From the NCBI RefSeq assembly GCF_003860345.1, contig NZ_CP034179.1, forward strand, positions 992,001 to 1,056,000: a stretch of DNA of 64,000 nucleotides, in the 5' to 3' direction. The notes under the pieces are model-generated. The model did no database searches and had not been told where the DNA came from. It was given only the letters and a program-made list of their open reading frames with translations. Of the stretch, positions 1 to 8,055 are shown piece after piece (within the stretch, counting starts at the first letter, position 1; each line of letters begins with the position of its first letter). The position numbers and the translations under genes were made by a program. The stretch comes from Caenibius tardaugens NBRC 16725 (GTDB lineage: Bacteria > Pseudomonadota > Alphaproteobacteria > Sphingomonadales > Sphingomonadaceae).

Positions 1-505
1 GAGAATTGCGCGCAACAGCCTTGCCGGTTGCATCGGTCAGGGTCAGCGCATGGCCGCCGCCCAACGCCTGCGCAATCTGCATCGCTTCCGCGCCCTTGTA
101 GGTTATGCCGCTCTCGCCATAGCGGCCGCTTGCAATCCGGCGCCCATCCACGGCCAGTGTATAGAGGCTGCTTTTGTCTGGAACGCCGTTATCGGCCATA
201 AAGCCATTGAAGCCGATCCATACTTCCACCGCACCAGCAGGCCCGCCAGGCCGCTTGACCGAAATGTCCGCGAGTGAATCGAAGCCGTCCACCCCCGTAT
301 CGCTGACATCATCGCCGTGCGCCAAGGCCGTCATTTCGCAGGTCTGCCCATTGTCGCAGGCCACTGCCCAGTCGCCGAATATCTTGACCTCGGCCGGTTT
401 GGGGGCCGCAAGGGCAGGCATGGCGAACGATGCCGCAAGCGCAATGGAAAGAATACGCAGCGTGTTGTTGCGAAGGTCTGAGCGAATGGAATGCTTGGAG
501 AACAT
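1..505 (-). CDS. DUF1176 family exported protein (partial, runs off left edge)
   Basis: Reading the complement from an ATG at 503-505 gives an open frame to the window edge (168 codons, C-terminus missing). Residues 1-35 form a signal peptide with an Arg/Lys-containing start, a hydrophobic core and an AxA-type cleavage site before 'APKPAEV'. The mature part begins with 'VKIFGDWAVACDNGQTCEM', the pattern typical of DUF1176 proteins, which are periplasmic or outer-surface proteins of unknown role in alphaproteobacteria and Pseudomonas. Two cysteines flank 'DNGQT' and may form a disulphide. It is divergent from the small HTH gene at 752. Family call rests on motif memory, function unknown. Confidence 0.75.
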   Translation of the reverse strand, partial: MFSKHSIRSDLRNNTLRILSIALAASFAMPALAAPKPAEVKIFGDWAVACDNGQTCEMTALAHGDDVSDTGVDGFDSLADISVKRPGGPAGAVEVWIGFNGFMADNGVPDKSSLYTLAVDGRRIASGRYGESGITYKGAEAMQIAQALGGGHALTLTDATGKAVARNS

Positions 506-751
506 GAGAAAAGCTCCGGCTGGTCTATGGCTCTGCTGATAGAGGCTGCCGATGCCCGACAACCACACGAAATATCTGCCAGTTACGGACGTCTGCGATC
601 CGAAACAGGACAGAATGTACGGGATTGTCCGGTATGGCGCAGGCCCCTTCTTTGCGTGACAGCCGCTGCCTATTTTGTAGAGAGCGAATTGCAGACCCGC
701 CGTTGCAGATACGGTGCACACGGCCAGCCCAGGCAAAGGAAATACAAAACC

Positions 752-1003
752 ATGTCAGCCGAAACGCAGGATTTCACCGCGCACTTCGCCCACTGCGTTC
801 AGGTATTCGGCGGCACCACCGCTGCTTCGCGGCGCCTCGGCATAGACGAACGTGCCATCCGGCGGTTCATCAATGGCGAGCGCCCCATCAGCCCCCGGCT
901 GATACAGGACACCGCACAGGCCTTGCGCGCCCTCATCGAAGAAGCGACGGCGGCTGAAGCGCACATCGTCACGCAATTAGGTGCGGGGTCGGGCGAAGGT
1001 TAA
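752..1003 (+). CDS. Small helix-turn-helix DNA-binding protein
   Basis: 83-residue protein. The ATG at 752 is preceded by an AGGCAAAGGA ribosome-binding stretch at 731-740, so the longer upstream reading in the same frame is not used. Residues about 22-50 ('AASRRLGIDERAIRRFING') read as a Cro/C1-type HTH, followed by a helix of alternating Ala/Glu ending in a glycine-rich tail. It resembles the single-HTH proteins common in sphingomonad genomes and in phage or plasmid remnants. No partner gene is obvious; the neighbours on both sides are on the other strand. Target sites unknown. Confidence 0.7.
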   Translation: MSAETQDFTAHFAHCVQVFGGTTAASRRLGIDERAIRRFINGERPISPRLIQDTAQALRALIEEATAAEAHIVTQLGAGSGEG

Positions 1004-1150
1004 GTTCATCGTGCACGGTATGTGCCCGCGCGGAATGCGCTAACATTACCGTCATTCGTGCGCATATGTGCTTCCCCAAAGCAGGCCATCGTTCACCCCG
1101 CCTGATAGGGCACCACGCTCGGATCGGCTGCAGGCGTGCTATTGGGTTGC

Positions 1151-1390
1151 CTAAATTTCAGCGGCTCTTCTCTGAACGAGCGCTTCAATTTCGTCCGGAT
1201 TAAGAACCCAGGTACGGGTCTTTTGGCCTGCGCGAAATACAGGACGTGTCAACAAGATGCGCGCCTGGGCTTTGGCGAACGGCTTGAAAAGTGAGAAATG
1301 CGTGACGCAGTCGAGGATCGTACCGATGATCGGTGTTTTCCCGTCCAAATCGATTAGCGTCGCGGGCTGATCCCAAGAAATGCTCTTCAT
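1151..1390 (-). CDS. Small hypothetical protein
   Basis: 79-residue frame starting at ATG 1388-1390 and ending at TAG 1151-1153. The product is a soluble, mixed alpha/beta-looking protein with 'GTILDCVTHFSLF' and a C-terminal 'LNPDEIEALVQRR' helix. No signal peptide, membrane segment or recognised domain. The upstream ribosome-binding site is weak (GGGCC only). Amino-acid composition looks protein-like rather than like a shadow frame, but no family was recognised and no operon partner is present. Confidence 0.45.
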   Translation of the reverse strand: MKSISWDQPATLIDLDGKTPIIGTILDCVTHFSLFKPFAKAQARILLTRPVFRAGQKTRTWVLNPDEIEALVQRRAAEI

Positions 1391-1744
1391 AAGGCCCGCC
1401 TATCGCGCAACAGCGCAGATTCAAAGCATGAACGACCATGATGTGGAATTTGCAGTCAGTTTGCCAACAAAGCGGACATTCGAGAGATCGCAACGGTTCG
1501 TCATCACCCGCCGATCATTCATATGCTGGTGTCGATATGAATGCCATGCAACCTGATCTATCGATCCTGTTACGGCCAAATCGCCCCTGCGGCTTTCGCC
1601 ACCGTCGACACGCGCATGCGTCGAGGTGGCCCAGCGCGATGCCCCGGTATCAAGATCGGGTACATCTCTAGCATTCGCCCCTTGCCCGGCATCGCCAAAA
1701 CTACACCGTTGGTGGAAAGTCCCGTTGAGAACAGGGCTACGCAC
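1391..1744. other. Non-coding stretch, no gene recognised
   Basis: Several short frames exist on both strands but none has a ribosome-binding site, a recognisable domain or plausible composition. The end of this stretch runs into the inverted repeat at 1745-1782. Confidence 0.4.
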
Positions 1745-1782
1745 GATCAGGAGGTGCTTTGGATTGCATACACCTCCTGATC
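1745..1782 (-). terminator. 12-bp perfect inverted repeat, possible terminator of the TonB receptor/SnoaL operon
   Basis: Arms GATCAGGAGGTG (1745-1756) and CACCTCCTGATC (1771-1782) are perfectly complementary around a 14-nt loop, 11 nt after the stop codon of the SnoaL-like gene on the minus strand. There is no T-run after the stem, so intrinsic termination is uncertain; it could also be an mRNA-stabilising hairpin. Confidence 0.45.
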
Positions 1783-1793
1783 GCGCCCAAATC

Positions 1794-2312
1794 CTATTTC
1801 TTTGCAGGCTGCCCGCTATAGCCGCCAGCATTCCAGATCTGTTCTTCAAGATGCAAATCGACGACACGCCAGCCGTCAGGCGTCTTGCGTGCTTTCATGT
1901 AGTAGACACCGCCTGCGATGCCCGGGCGATTATGCATGTAAAATCGCAAGTTGGCATCACTCCCGTTGATCTCGACAATCTGGTTCGTGACAAAGTGCCA
2001 TGGAAACCCTTCATATCCCTTGCGATGCCCGAGATGGCTGGTCAGCCAGCCATATATCTTGTCAAATCCCTGAACTTTATCGTTCAGTTTGATCGGTCCC
2101 TCGGTCACGATTTCCCAATGCGCTATGGCGTCCTTCGCAAAGACTGACTGGAGCAAAGCCTCGTCAAGCGTATCAATGCCCCAGGCGTATTTCGAACTGA
2201 GTTGCTGGACTTCCCAGTAGTCAGTGCCAGTAGGCGCCACCTGCTCGGCCGATGCCAGTGCAGGAAGCGCCAGCAAGGCCGCAGACACGATGATATTCTT
2301 CCACAATTTCAT
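1794..2312 (-). CDS. Exported SnoaL/NTF2-like protein
   Basis: 172 residues from ATG 2310-2312, chosen because GGAGAGAG lies just upstream and the protein then opens with a clean signal peptide (MKLWKNIIVSAALLALPALASA). The mature part matches the SnoaL-like fold of the NTF2 superfamily: an N-terminal helix with 'SSKYAWGIDTLDEALLQSVFAKDAIAHW', a central 'GFDKIYGWLTSHLGHRK' and the 'HFVTNQIVEINGSDANLRFY' strands. Such proteins are cyclases, isomerases, dehydratases or simple binding proteins; residues alone do not decide which. It lies 38 nt downstream of the TonB receptor on the same strand, so it is probably co-transcribed and works in the periplasm on the ligand of that receptor (inference). 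Confidence 0.8.
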   Translation of the reverse strand: MKLWKNIIVSAALLALPALASAEQVAPTGTDYWEVQQLSSKYAWGIDTLDEALLQSVFAKDAIAHWEIVTEGPIKLNDKVQGFDKIYGWLTSHLGHRKGYEGFPWHFVTNQIVEINGSDANLRFYMHNRPGIAGGVYYMKARKTPDGWRVVDLHLEEQIWNAGGYSGQPAKK

Positions 2313-2350
2313 ATCTCTCTCCAGGAATCGATTGGGTTGCGCCACATCGC

Positions 2351-4876
2351 TCAGAACTTGATGGCTGCGGTTACGCCATATGTACGCGGATCGGGGAAAT
2401 AGGCCGCGATCAAACGCTGAAAGCTTGCTCCATAGTCTGTCAGGAAGTTGGGATCCTTCTCGTTCAGAAGGTTCTTCCCCCAGAGCGAAATGGTTGCATG
2501 GGCATTGCCCACCGCCAACTCGCTCAGCACCAGCCTGGCATCCAGCATCGCACGGCTGGGCGCGCGGGTTGCTTCGGCCGGTGTTTGCGTTGCCGACGTC
2601 GGTTTCAGCGGTGCAGCCGCGGAATAATAGTCGGAAACAATGCCAAGATCAGCGATCAGATTCAGCTTGCCCCAATCTGCCTTTAGAGCCGCCCAATCCG
2701 CGGTGGCACTGACAGTCCATTTGGGAGCATGCGTGAACGTGCGGTTATTTGCGACGTTCACTCCGTTGTCGATGTATTCAAGGTACTTGCTATGGAGATA
2801 ACCGACGCCTGCCTGCAGCAAGAGCCTATCGGTTGGACGAGCAACTGCTTCCACTTCGACGCCCCGCACCCGAGCCTTCCCCGCATTAACCAGCACGCTG
2901 GACGCGGAAAGACCGGGCACGAACACCGACAATTGCAAATCATCGATATCGTTCTGGAATGCAGCGACGTTGAGCTGCAATTTGTTATCCAGAAGTCGCG
3001 ATTTGAAACCGATTTCGTACGTGTTTTGCACCTGCGGCTTGAATATGTACTGGGTGTCGGCGGTGGTGTTGGCGGTTGCATTAAAGCCCCCGCTGCGGAA
3101 ACCCTGCGCATAACGGGCGTAGACATTAACAGTTGGGCTCACCTCGTAGGCGAGCGTTACGGTGGGGGATACCTTCTCGAACTTTGCGGGCGGTGTGGCA
3201 CCTGCAGGCAGATCGATAACAACGGTTGAACCCGCGCCTGTGATCCGGGTCAGGTGCCGTTCTACAGTCTTCTTTTCATTTGTATAACGCAGCCCGCCTG
3301 TCAGTGTGAGGGCATCCGTCAGTTGATAGTCGAGCTGTGCGTACGCCGCGTAGGCCTTGGTTGTAAAACCGTATCCACCTTCAGTGCGAGAGAGACCGGA
3401 AAAGTAAGATTGCGGATTATCGACGTGGCCTTTGTCATCGAAATAGTAACCGCCGAGAACGTAATTCAGGCGACCTGTCTTACCAGTCAGCTGTAGTTCC
3501 TGGCTGAACTGCTTGTAATGGATTTCTCGTGAGGACGCGGCGAACGCTATAGGCGTTCCGTCCAGATCCAACGCATCGCGATAATGCTGTTTGCGAACCG
3601 CTGTAATCGATTTGAGAACACCCACCTCTCCCAGATCGAGTGCCGCAATCAACGCGTGCCCCCAGTTTTTGGAATATTCGTGATTGCGTCCATCAAACGA
3701 CAGGTGCTTCTGCCGTTTGCGTGGCAGCACGTAAGGTGCGAGCGATCCTGTACCAGAGACAGCGTGAACGGGTCCGGTCTGTTGCTCTGCGACACTGATG
3801 TCGAACGTGTAATCCAAAGTCAGCGCGCTGGAAGGCTGCGCGCGAACCTGTATCATTCCACTCTTGGAATCCCACGCCTGCGCTTCATCGGTGTAGGCAT
3901 TTCCTGACACGTCATAGAAACCGTCCCGCTTCGTCATCTGACCGGACAGTTTGACACTGAATATCCCGAATGCTGGCAGATCAAGCGTTCCCCGGGCCCT
4001 GCGATAGTCATAATTGCCGTACGACAGCTCGGCCTTTCCACCCAATTCACCGCTAGGTTTTTTGGTCACGATGCTTACCGCACCGGCAACCGCGTTACGC
4101 CCGTAAAGCGTACCTTGCGGCCCTCTCAGCACCTCGATCCGTTCAATATCCGCGACATCGAACACAGTGCCTTGCGCTTTGGCAATATACACGCCGTCGA
4201 GGTACAGCCCGACTGAGGGTTCGAAGTAGATCTGCGCGTTACCTTGCGCACCACCACGGATGGAAATGATCGAAGTGGTTCGGTTGCCAGCAGCACTTTC
4301 CACTTTCAGATTTGGTGCCAAGCTGGTCAGACTACTGATCGACGTGATTTCTCGTTTCTCGAGAAAAGCCGGCGATATCGCGGAAATTGCAATCGGTACG
4401 TCCTGGAGATTCTGTTCGCGCTTTTGCGCGGTCACCACGATTTCCTCGATACCAACCGCCCCAGCAGCCGGCCCCGCCTCGGCGAAGTCCGGCTCCGACG
4501 CTGCCGCCAGCCGCGGAGCCTGTCGCACCGTTTCCCGAGCATTCACAGCCGCAGAGATTGTGGCCGCCCGCTGGATCACCACCACTTTGCCCCGCACCGT
4601 CTTGTGAACAAGGCCGCTCCCCGTCAGAAGGCGATCCAGCGCCTCGTCCGCAGTGTAGCGCCCGTTCAGCGCAGGGGCATATTTGCCACGCACTTCACTG
4701 TCGGAAAACATGATCTGCAGCCCCGCCTTGCCCGCAAACTGCTTGAGCGCGGCGTTCAGCGGCAGGGCTTGCTGGGTATAGGCCTGCGCCGCCCGCGCAG
4801 GCTGCGCAAATACCGGGGACGCCATGATCAAAGCGGTCGCTGCACCGGCGATAAGATGCGCACGTTTCAATTGCAT
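2351..4876 (-). CDS. TonB-dependent receptor with STN signalling domain (FecA type)
   Basis: 841 residues from ATG 4874-4876 behind GGGAGGAG. Signal peptide 1-30, an STN (secretin/TonB N-terminal) domain at about 32-105 ('LNAALKQFAGKAGLQIMFSD', 'ALDRLLTGSGL'), a TonB-box-like 'EEIVVTAQKR' near 143-152, a plug with 'VLRGPQGTLYGRNAVAGAV', then a 22-strand barrel ending in an aromatic residue ('VTAAIKF'). STN-bearing receptors pass ligand occupancy to a FecR-type anti-sigma factor; exactly such a FecI/FecR pair is divergently encoded starting 150 nt away. Ligand unknown; sphingomonad receptors of this type import organic compounds as often as siderophores. The neighbouring SnoaL-like protein argues against plain iron uptake. 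Confidence 0.93.
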   Translation of the reverse strand: MQLKRAHLIAGAATALIMASPVFAQPARAAQAYTQQALPLNAALKQFAGKAGLQIMFSDSEVRGKYAPALNGRYTADEALDRLLTGSGLVHKTVRGKVVVIQRAATISAAVNARETVRQAPRLAAASEPDFAEAGPAAGAVGIEEIVVTAQKREQNLQDVPIAISAISPAFLEKREITSISSLTSLAPNLKVESAAGNRTTSIISIRGGAQGNAQIYFEPSVGLYLDGVYIAKAQGTVFDVADIERIEVLRGPQGTLYGRNAVAGAVSIVTKKPSGELGGKAELSYGNYDYRRARGTLDLPAFGIFSVKLSGQMTKRDGFYDVSGNAYTDEAQAWDSKSGMIQVRAQPSSALTLDYTFDISVAEQQTGPVHAVSGTGSLAPYVLPRKRQKHLSFDGRNHEYSKNWGHALIAALDLGEVGVLKSITAVRKQHYRDALDLDGTPIAFAASSREIHYKQFSQELQLTGKTGRLNYVLGGYYFDDKGHVDNPQSYFSGLSRTEGGYGFTTKAYAAYAQLDYQLTDALTLTGGLRYTNEKKTVERHLTRITGAGSTVVIDLPAGATPPAKFEKVSPTVTLAYEVSPTVNVYARYAQGFRSGGFNATANTTADTQYIFKPQVQNTYEIGFKSRLLDNKLQLNVAAFQNDIDDLQLSVFVPGLSASSVLVNAGKARVRGVEVEAVARPTDRLLLQAGVGYLHSKYLEYIDNGVNVANNRTFTHAPKWTVSATADWAALKADWGKLNLIADLGIVSDYYSAAAPLKPTSATQTPAEATRAPSRAMLDARLVLSELAVGNAHATISLWGKNLLNEKDPNFLTDYGASFQRLIAAYFPDPRTYGVTAAIKF

Positions 4877-5025
4877 TTAAATACTCCTCCCATCCGCATC
4901 TTGTAGCGATGCGCCTGCTTGCGTAGGGTTAGACGCGCGAGGGAGACCGACCCGCAATCACACAAATGAATTTTTCGTGCGCCGCCGTCTTGCGGCGCTC
5001 TAAAGAAGACGGCGCGGAGACTGGG

Positions 5026-5556
5026 GTGGAGGCAATCCGGAAATCGGTTTTGATTCAGGGGGCAATGCAACACTACAGCCGCCTGACCAAAATGGTGCGC
5101 AGGAAAGGTGTGCACACAGATGATGCCAGCGACATCGTGCAGGATGCCTATCTGCGCCTGACCGCAGCACTCGATCGCACCGATGTGCGCGATCCCGGAG
5201 CGTTCTTGCACACCACCGCGATCAACCTCATTCGCGACCGTGGCCGCGCCTCATCCAGCCGCCGCCACGTGATTGCCCCCCAGAATGAAACGTTCGAACA
5301 TGTTGCCTGCCCCACGCCCTCTTCGGAACAGGCTGCAATCAGCCGCCAACAACTCGTTCTTCTGGAAGCCGCGCTGGCCGAACTGCCGCCGAAACGCCGA
5401 GCCGCACTGGTGCTCTATCGCTTCGACGATCTCACCCATGCCGAAATCGCGCAACGACTTGGCATCAGCGTGTCGATGGTGGAAAAGCACGTGCGCCTGG
5501 CACTCAACCATTGCCGCCAACGCATGGCCCAAATGAATGGTGACACGCATGACTGA
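5026..5556 (+). CDS. ECF-type (FecI-like) RNA polymerase sigma factor
   Basis: 176 residues from a GTG at 5026 that has GGAG six bases upstream. An in-frame ATG at 4966 would add 20 residues but has no ribosome-binding site and an untypical N-terminus. Region 2 reads 'ASDIVQDAYLRL' and 'AFLHTTAINLIRDR'; region 4 reads 'ELPPKRRAALVLYRFDDLTHAEIAQRLGISVSMVEKHV', with a clear HTH. The overall layout is that of FecI-like sigma factors, about 170-180 residues. The stop codon overlaps the start of the FecR gene, the usual coupling of sigma and anti-sigma. It is divergent from the STN-domain receptor and presumably drives it. Confidence 0.9.
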   Translation: MEAIRKSVLIQGAMQHYSRLTKMVRRKGVHTDDASDIVQDAYLRLTAALDRTDVRDPGAFLHTTAINLIRDRGRASSSRRHVIAPQNETFEHVACPTPSSEQAAISRQQLVLLEAALAELPPKRRAALVLYRFDDLTHAEIAQRLGISVSMVEKHVRLALNHCRQRMAQMNGDTHD

Positions 5557-6430
5557 CCTGCGAACAGGCTCCATCGATCAGGTGTGGAACGCCCTTGGCG
5601 AGCTTCGCGACAGCGTCACCGTCGCCGAAGCGCGCGCCTATGCTGATGCAGAGGCCGAGAGAATCCAGCGTCAACGCAAGTTCTGGCGTCGCCTGCTGCC
5701 GCTTTCGGTCGGCGGTGGTTTGGCTCTTGCAACGGCTTGCGCTGCGGTGTTCGTAATGACGAACCAGACCGTTCCCGCCTCTCAACCCATTCTTTATTCG
5801 ACCAAAGTAGGCGAAATCCGACAGGAAAAGCTGGCGGATGGATCAGTAATTGTGCTCGATACCAACACCCGGATCGAAGTCGCCTTCACGGCGAACAAAC
5901 GCCAACTCACCTTACTTTCGGGGCAAGGGCACTTCGACGTTGCACACAATCCGCAGCGCCCGTTTGTCGTCTCCTTTGGCAAGAATTCGGTCACAGCCGT
6001 GGGGACATCGTTCGATATCGCGGCATTCCCTGGGGTCAATGCCGTCACCTTGCTGACCGGACGGGTAATTGTTGCGGTCAAACCGGGTAATTCCGTTCCG
6101 ACCCGCGAAGTCGTGCTGAACCCAGGCCAGCAGGTTTCAATCGCGGGCAATGGGCAATTTTCCCGCCCCCGCAAGGTAGATACGGGCGCCATCAGCGCGT
6201 GGCAGCAGGGTCAGCTTGATTTGTCAGACATGCCGGTATCTGATGCTCTGATGTTGATGAACCGCTATTCTACGCGCAAAATAGTGGTGAAAGACCCCGA
6301 TGTGCTGAACAACAAGATCAGCGGCATTTTCCAAGCCGGGGATACGCAAAGCGCCGTCGATGCGCTGAACACTTATTTTGGGCTCACGATCAAAGAGCAG
6401 ACAGAGAATGAAATCATAATTGGTCGCTAA
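5549..6430 (+). CDS. FecR-like anti-sigma factor (membrane sensor)
   Basis: 293 residues from ATG 5549, which overlaps the sigma stop codon; an ATG at 5537 would add four residues. The N-terminal cytoplasmic part (1-48) is followed by one transmembrane segment ('LLPLSVGGGLALATACAAVF', about 49-68) and a periplasmic FecR domain ('VGEIRQEKLADGSVIVLDTN', 'GQGHFDVAHNPQRPFVV', 'VGTSFDIAAF'). The C-terminal 'LDLSDMPVSDALMLMNRYST' to 'ALNTYFGLTIKEQTENEIII' is the STN-contacting region of the family. It should hold the sigma factor inactive until the adjacent receptor signals through its STN domain. Confidence 0.9.
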   Translation: MTDLRTGSIDQVWNALGELRDSVTVAEARAYADAEAERIQRQRKFWRRLLPLSVGGGLALATACAAVFVMTNQTVPASQPILYSTKVGEIRQEKLADGSVIVLDTNTRIEVAFTANKRQLTLLSGQGHFDVAHNPQRPFVVSFGKNSVTAVGTSFDIAAFPGVNAVTLLTGRVIVAVKPGNSVPTREVVLNPGQQVSIAGNGQFSRPRKVDTGAISAWQQGQLDLSDMPVSDALMLMNRYSTRKIVVKDPDVLNNKISGIFQAGDTQSAVDALNTYFGLTIKEQTENEIIIGR

Positions 6431-6451
6431 TCTCTGTCTTGATCAGAAGCG

Positions 6452-6545
6452 GCACTGTCAGCCGAGTGGCAAGAATCTCATGCGATGACCCTTATCTTGG
6501 ATGTGGGCCCACTTTGCCAATCGGAGAGCGTTCGCATCGGACTGA
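6452..6545 (+). mobile_element. Scar of an IS6-family-like element (transposase C-terminus and right end)
   Basis: Codons reading 'LSAEWQESHAM' match the C-terminal 'ALAEWQ-LM' tail of the IS6-type transposase seen at 57.9 kb and 29.6 kb, and the following DNA (tttgccaatcggagagcgttcgc) resembles the right flank of the 57.9-kb copy. Only the last few codons remain. Confidence 0.55.
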
Positions 6546-6555
6546 CAGCAGCACC

Positions 6556-7947
6556 TTATCTTACCTTTGGCCGTCGGCATCCAAAGAGAAACAAATCGAC
6601 TGCCTCCTTGGCCAACCTCTCCTGTTGGCTTCCATCATTGGCTTGGACAAACATGAAACGACTACCAAAAGTCGCAAGAATATAGAAACGCCACGGGGCC
6701 TCAGCAGCAAATTCATCCAAGATCAGGCCATTTGACGTTAGCCAAGCAAAGACCGGGCGCAAAGTTTTCTCGTTTTTCCGCATCAAGTATGCATGAATTG
6801 CCCCAGTTATCTCCGGCTTTCGAGCAGATTCGATGAAAAGCAAGCGATGTAGCGCAAGGTTCGCAGGCTCGTGAAACCGACGTAACAACTGAAGGGCAAC
6901 AGCGATGAGAACATCTCGTGCTGTCCCGCCGCTTTGCCCAATGGTCAGTGGGCTCCCAAAAGCTTGGTCAACAACCCGGCCAGCGCTTGCGACAAAGAGA
7001 TTCTCCTTCGATCCAAAACGCCGGTACAATGTGTTGCGCGGCACATCTGCCTGTTGCGCAATAAAATTCAAACTGGCCTTAGCGTAACCGCAGGCACTGA
7101 ATTGCTCCCACGCAACATCAAGCACCTTGTTCCAAACGGCGTGCCCCAACCGCGTATCACCGCTGAATTCCAAAATCGGTGCGTCACCGGCTGCAACGCA
7201 TAACGGCTGCGCCATCTCCTCCCACGTAGCAATGGTGCGACTGTCTCGAAGCTCTTGGGAGGCATGCCCATCAATGAACAATTCTGCCGTCTGTTTCGCC
7301 AGCGCCGCCTGCTGGATTTCCGAAAGAAAGGCGCCCGCTATCATGGATCGAAATCCATCAGTGGCAAGATGACCAAAACGAATAGCGGTCAAATAAGGGT
7401 CATCGTATTGAAAATCCGGTTGCTGCAGTTGTTCCTTAAAATACCCCTCGAGAAAGCTGCGGGTGCGCGCTTCATAGACCGCACCCGACACTTCAGGGTG
7501 CAAAATTGCCGCCTCAATCGCAGTCCGAAACAAGCCCAAACTCTGGGGTTCCAAATGAGCACCGTACAAGAACCGTGCAGCCTTAAAAAGAAATGTTTTC
7601 AAGCTCTCCGCTTCATCTTCCCGTCCATCGAGATCCTCAGCCATAACATTTCGAATAGACACAAGCTGCGCATCCGGATCGAGCAGTGAATGCTCCACAA
7701 TTTCAAGGAAAACCGCCTCCCGATCTGCGAAGTGCTTATAAAACTCACGCTTGCTTGTTCTGGCACTGGCGACAATCGCATCTACGCTCGTTCCAGCGAG
7801 CCCTTTGCTCAAAAACAATGCTTTTGATGCCGATATCAACCGGCCGCGTAAACCATCAGCCAATTGCTGTGAGTCTTGCTCATTCTGGTCCAACGCCAAC
7901 CTCCCGTCACCCCGGATCCCTTCGCCTGCCCCAATAGGAGCAAACAC
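6556..7947 (-). CDS. Tandem double TetR-family transcriptional regulator
   Basis: 463 residues, twice the usual TetR length. First DNA-binding domain about 34-80 ('ISASKALFLSKGLAGTSVDA', 'TSKREFYKHFADREAVF'), a ligand-type helical domain about 90-235, then a second HTH about 270-317 ('VAWEQFSACGYAKASLNFIA', 'VPRNTLYRRFGSKENLF') and its own C-terminal helical domain to 463. Starts at GTG 7945-7947, weak site; an internal TTG 18 codons in, behind GGGAGG, is an alternative. It is divergent from the sulfatase-receptor operon with a 43-bp perfect palindrome between them, so it most likely represses that operon and itself. Both HTHs look intact. Confidence 0.9.
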   Translation of the reverse strand: MFAPIGAGEGIRGDGRLALDQNEQDSQQLADGLRGRLISASKALFLSKGLAGTSVDAIVASARTSKREFYKHFADREAVFLEIVEHSLLDPDAQLVSIRNVMAEDLDGREDEAESLKTFLFKAARFLYGAHLEPQSLGLFRTAIEAAILHPEVSGAVYEARTRSFLEGYFKEQLQQPDFQYDDPYLTAIRFGHLATDGFRSMIAGAFLSEIQQAALAKQTAELFIDGHASQELRDSRTIATWEEMAQPLCVAAGDAPILEFSGDTRLGHAVWNKVLDVAWEQFSACGYAKASLNFIAQQADVPRNTLYRRFGSKENLFVASAGRVVDQAFGSPLTIGQSGGTARDVLIAVALQLLRRFHEPANLALHRLLFIESARKPEITGAIHAYLMRKNEKTLRPVFAWLTSNGLILDEFAAEAPWRFYILATFGSRFMFVQANDGSQQERLAKEAVDLFLFGCRRPKVR

Positions 7948-7960
7948 CCCTCAAGCCTAC

Positions 7961-8003
7961 TTGCAATGAATGGTACGTGACTGTAACGTACCATTCATTG
8001 CAA
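7961..8003. promoter_or_regulatory. 43-bp perfect palindrome, likely operator for the double TetR regulator
   Basis: Arms TTGCAATGAATGGTACGT (7961-7978) and its exact reverse complement (7986-8003) are separated by 7 nt. It lies between the divergent regulator (start 7947) and sulfatase (start 8056) genes. Eighteen-base arms are longer than the 6-10 bases one TetR HTH normally contacts, which fits two HTHs per half-site. Confidence 0.8.
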
Positions 8004-8055
8004 AAAACGACTGACGCCCAGCCACAAGGCGATCAGTGTTATGGGAGGGGTATGA

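Noticed and set aside
1421-1867. 148-codon minus-strand frame overlapping the SnoaL-like gene end
   Set aside because: Composition is random-looking, it runs through the inverted repeat at 1745-1782 and has no start signal.
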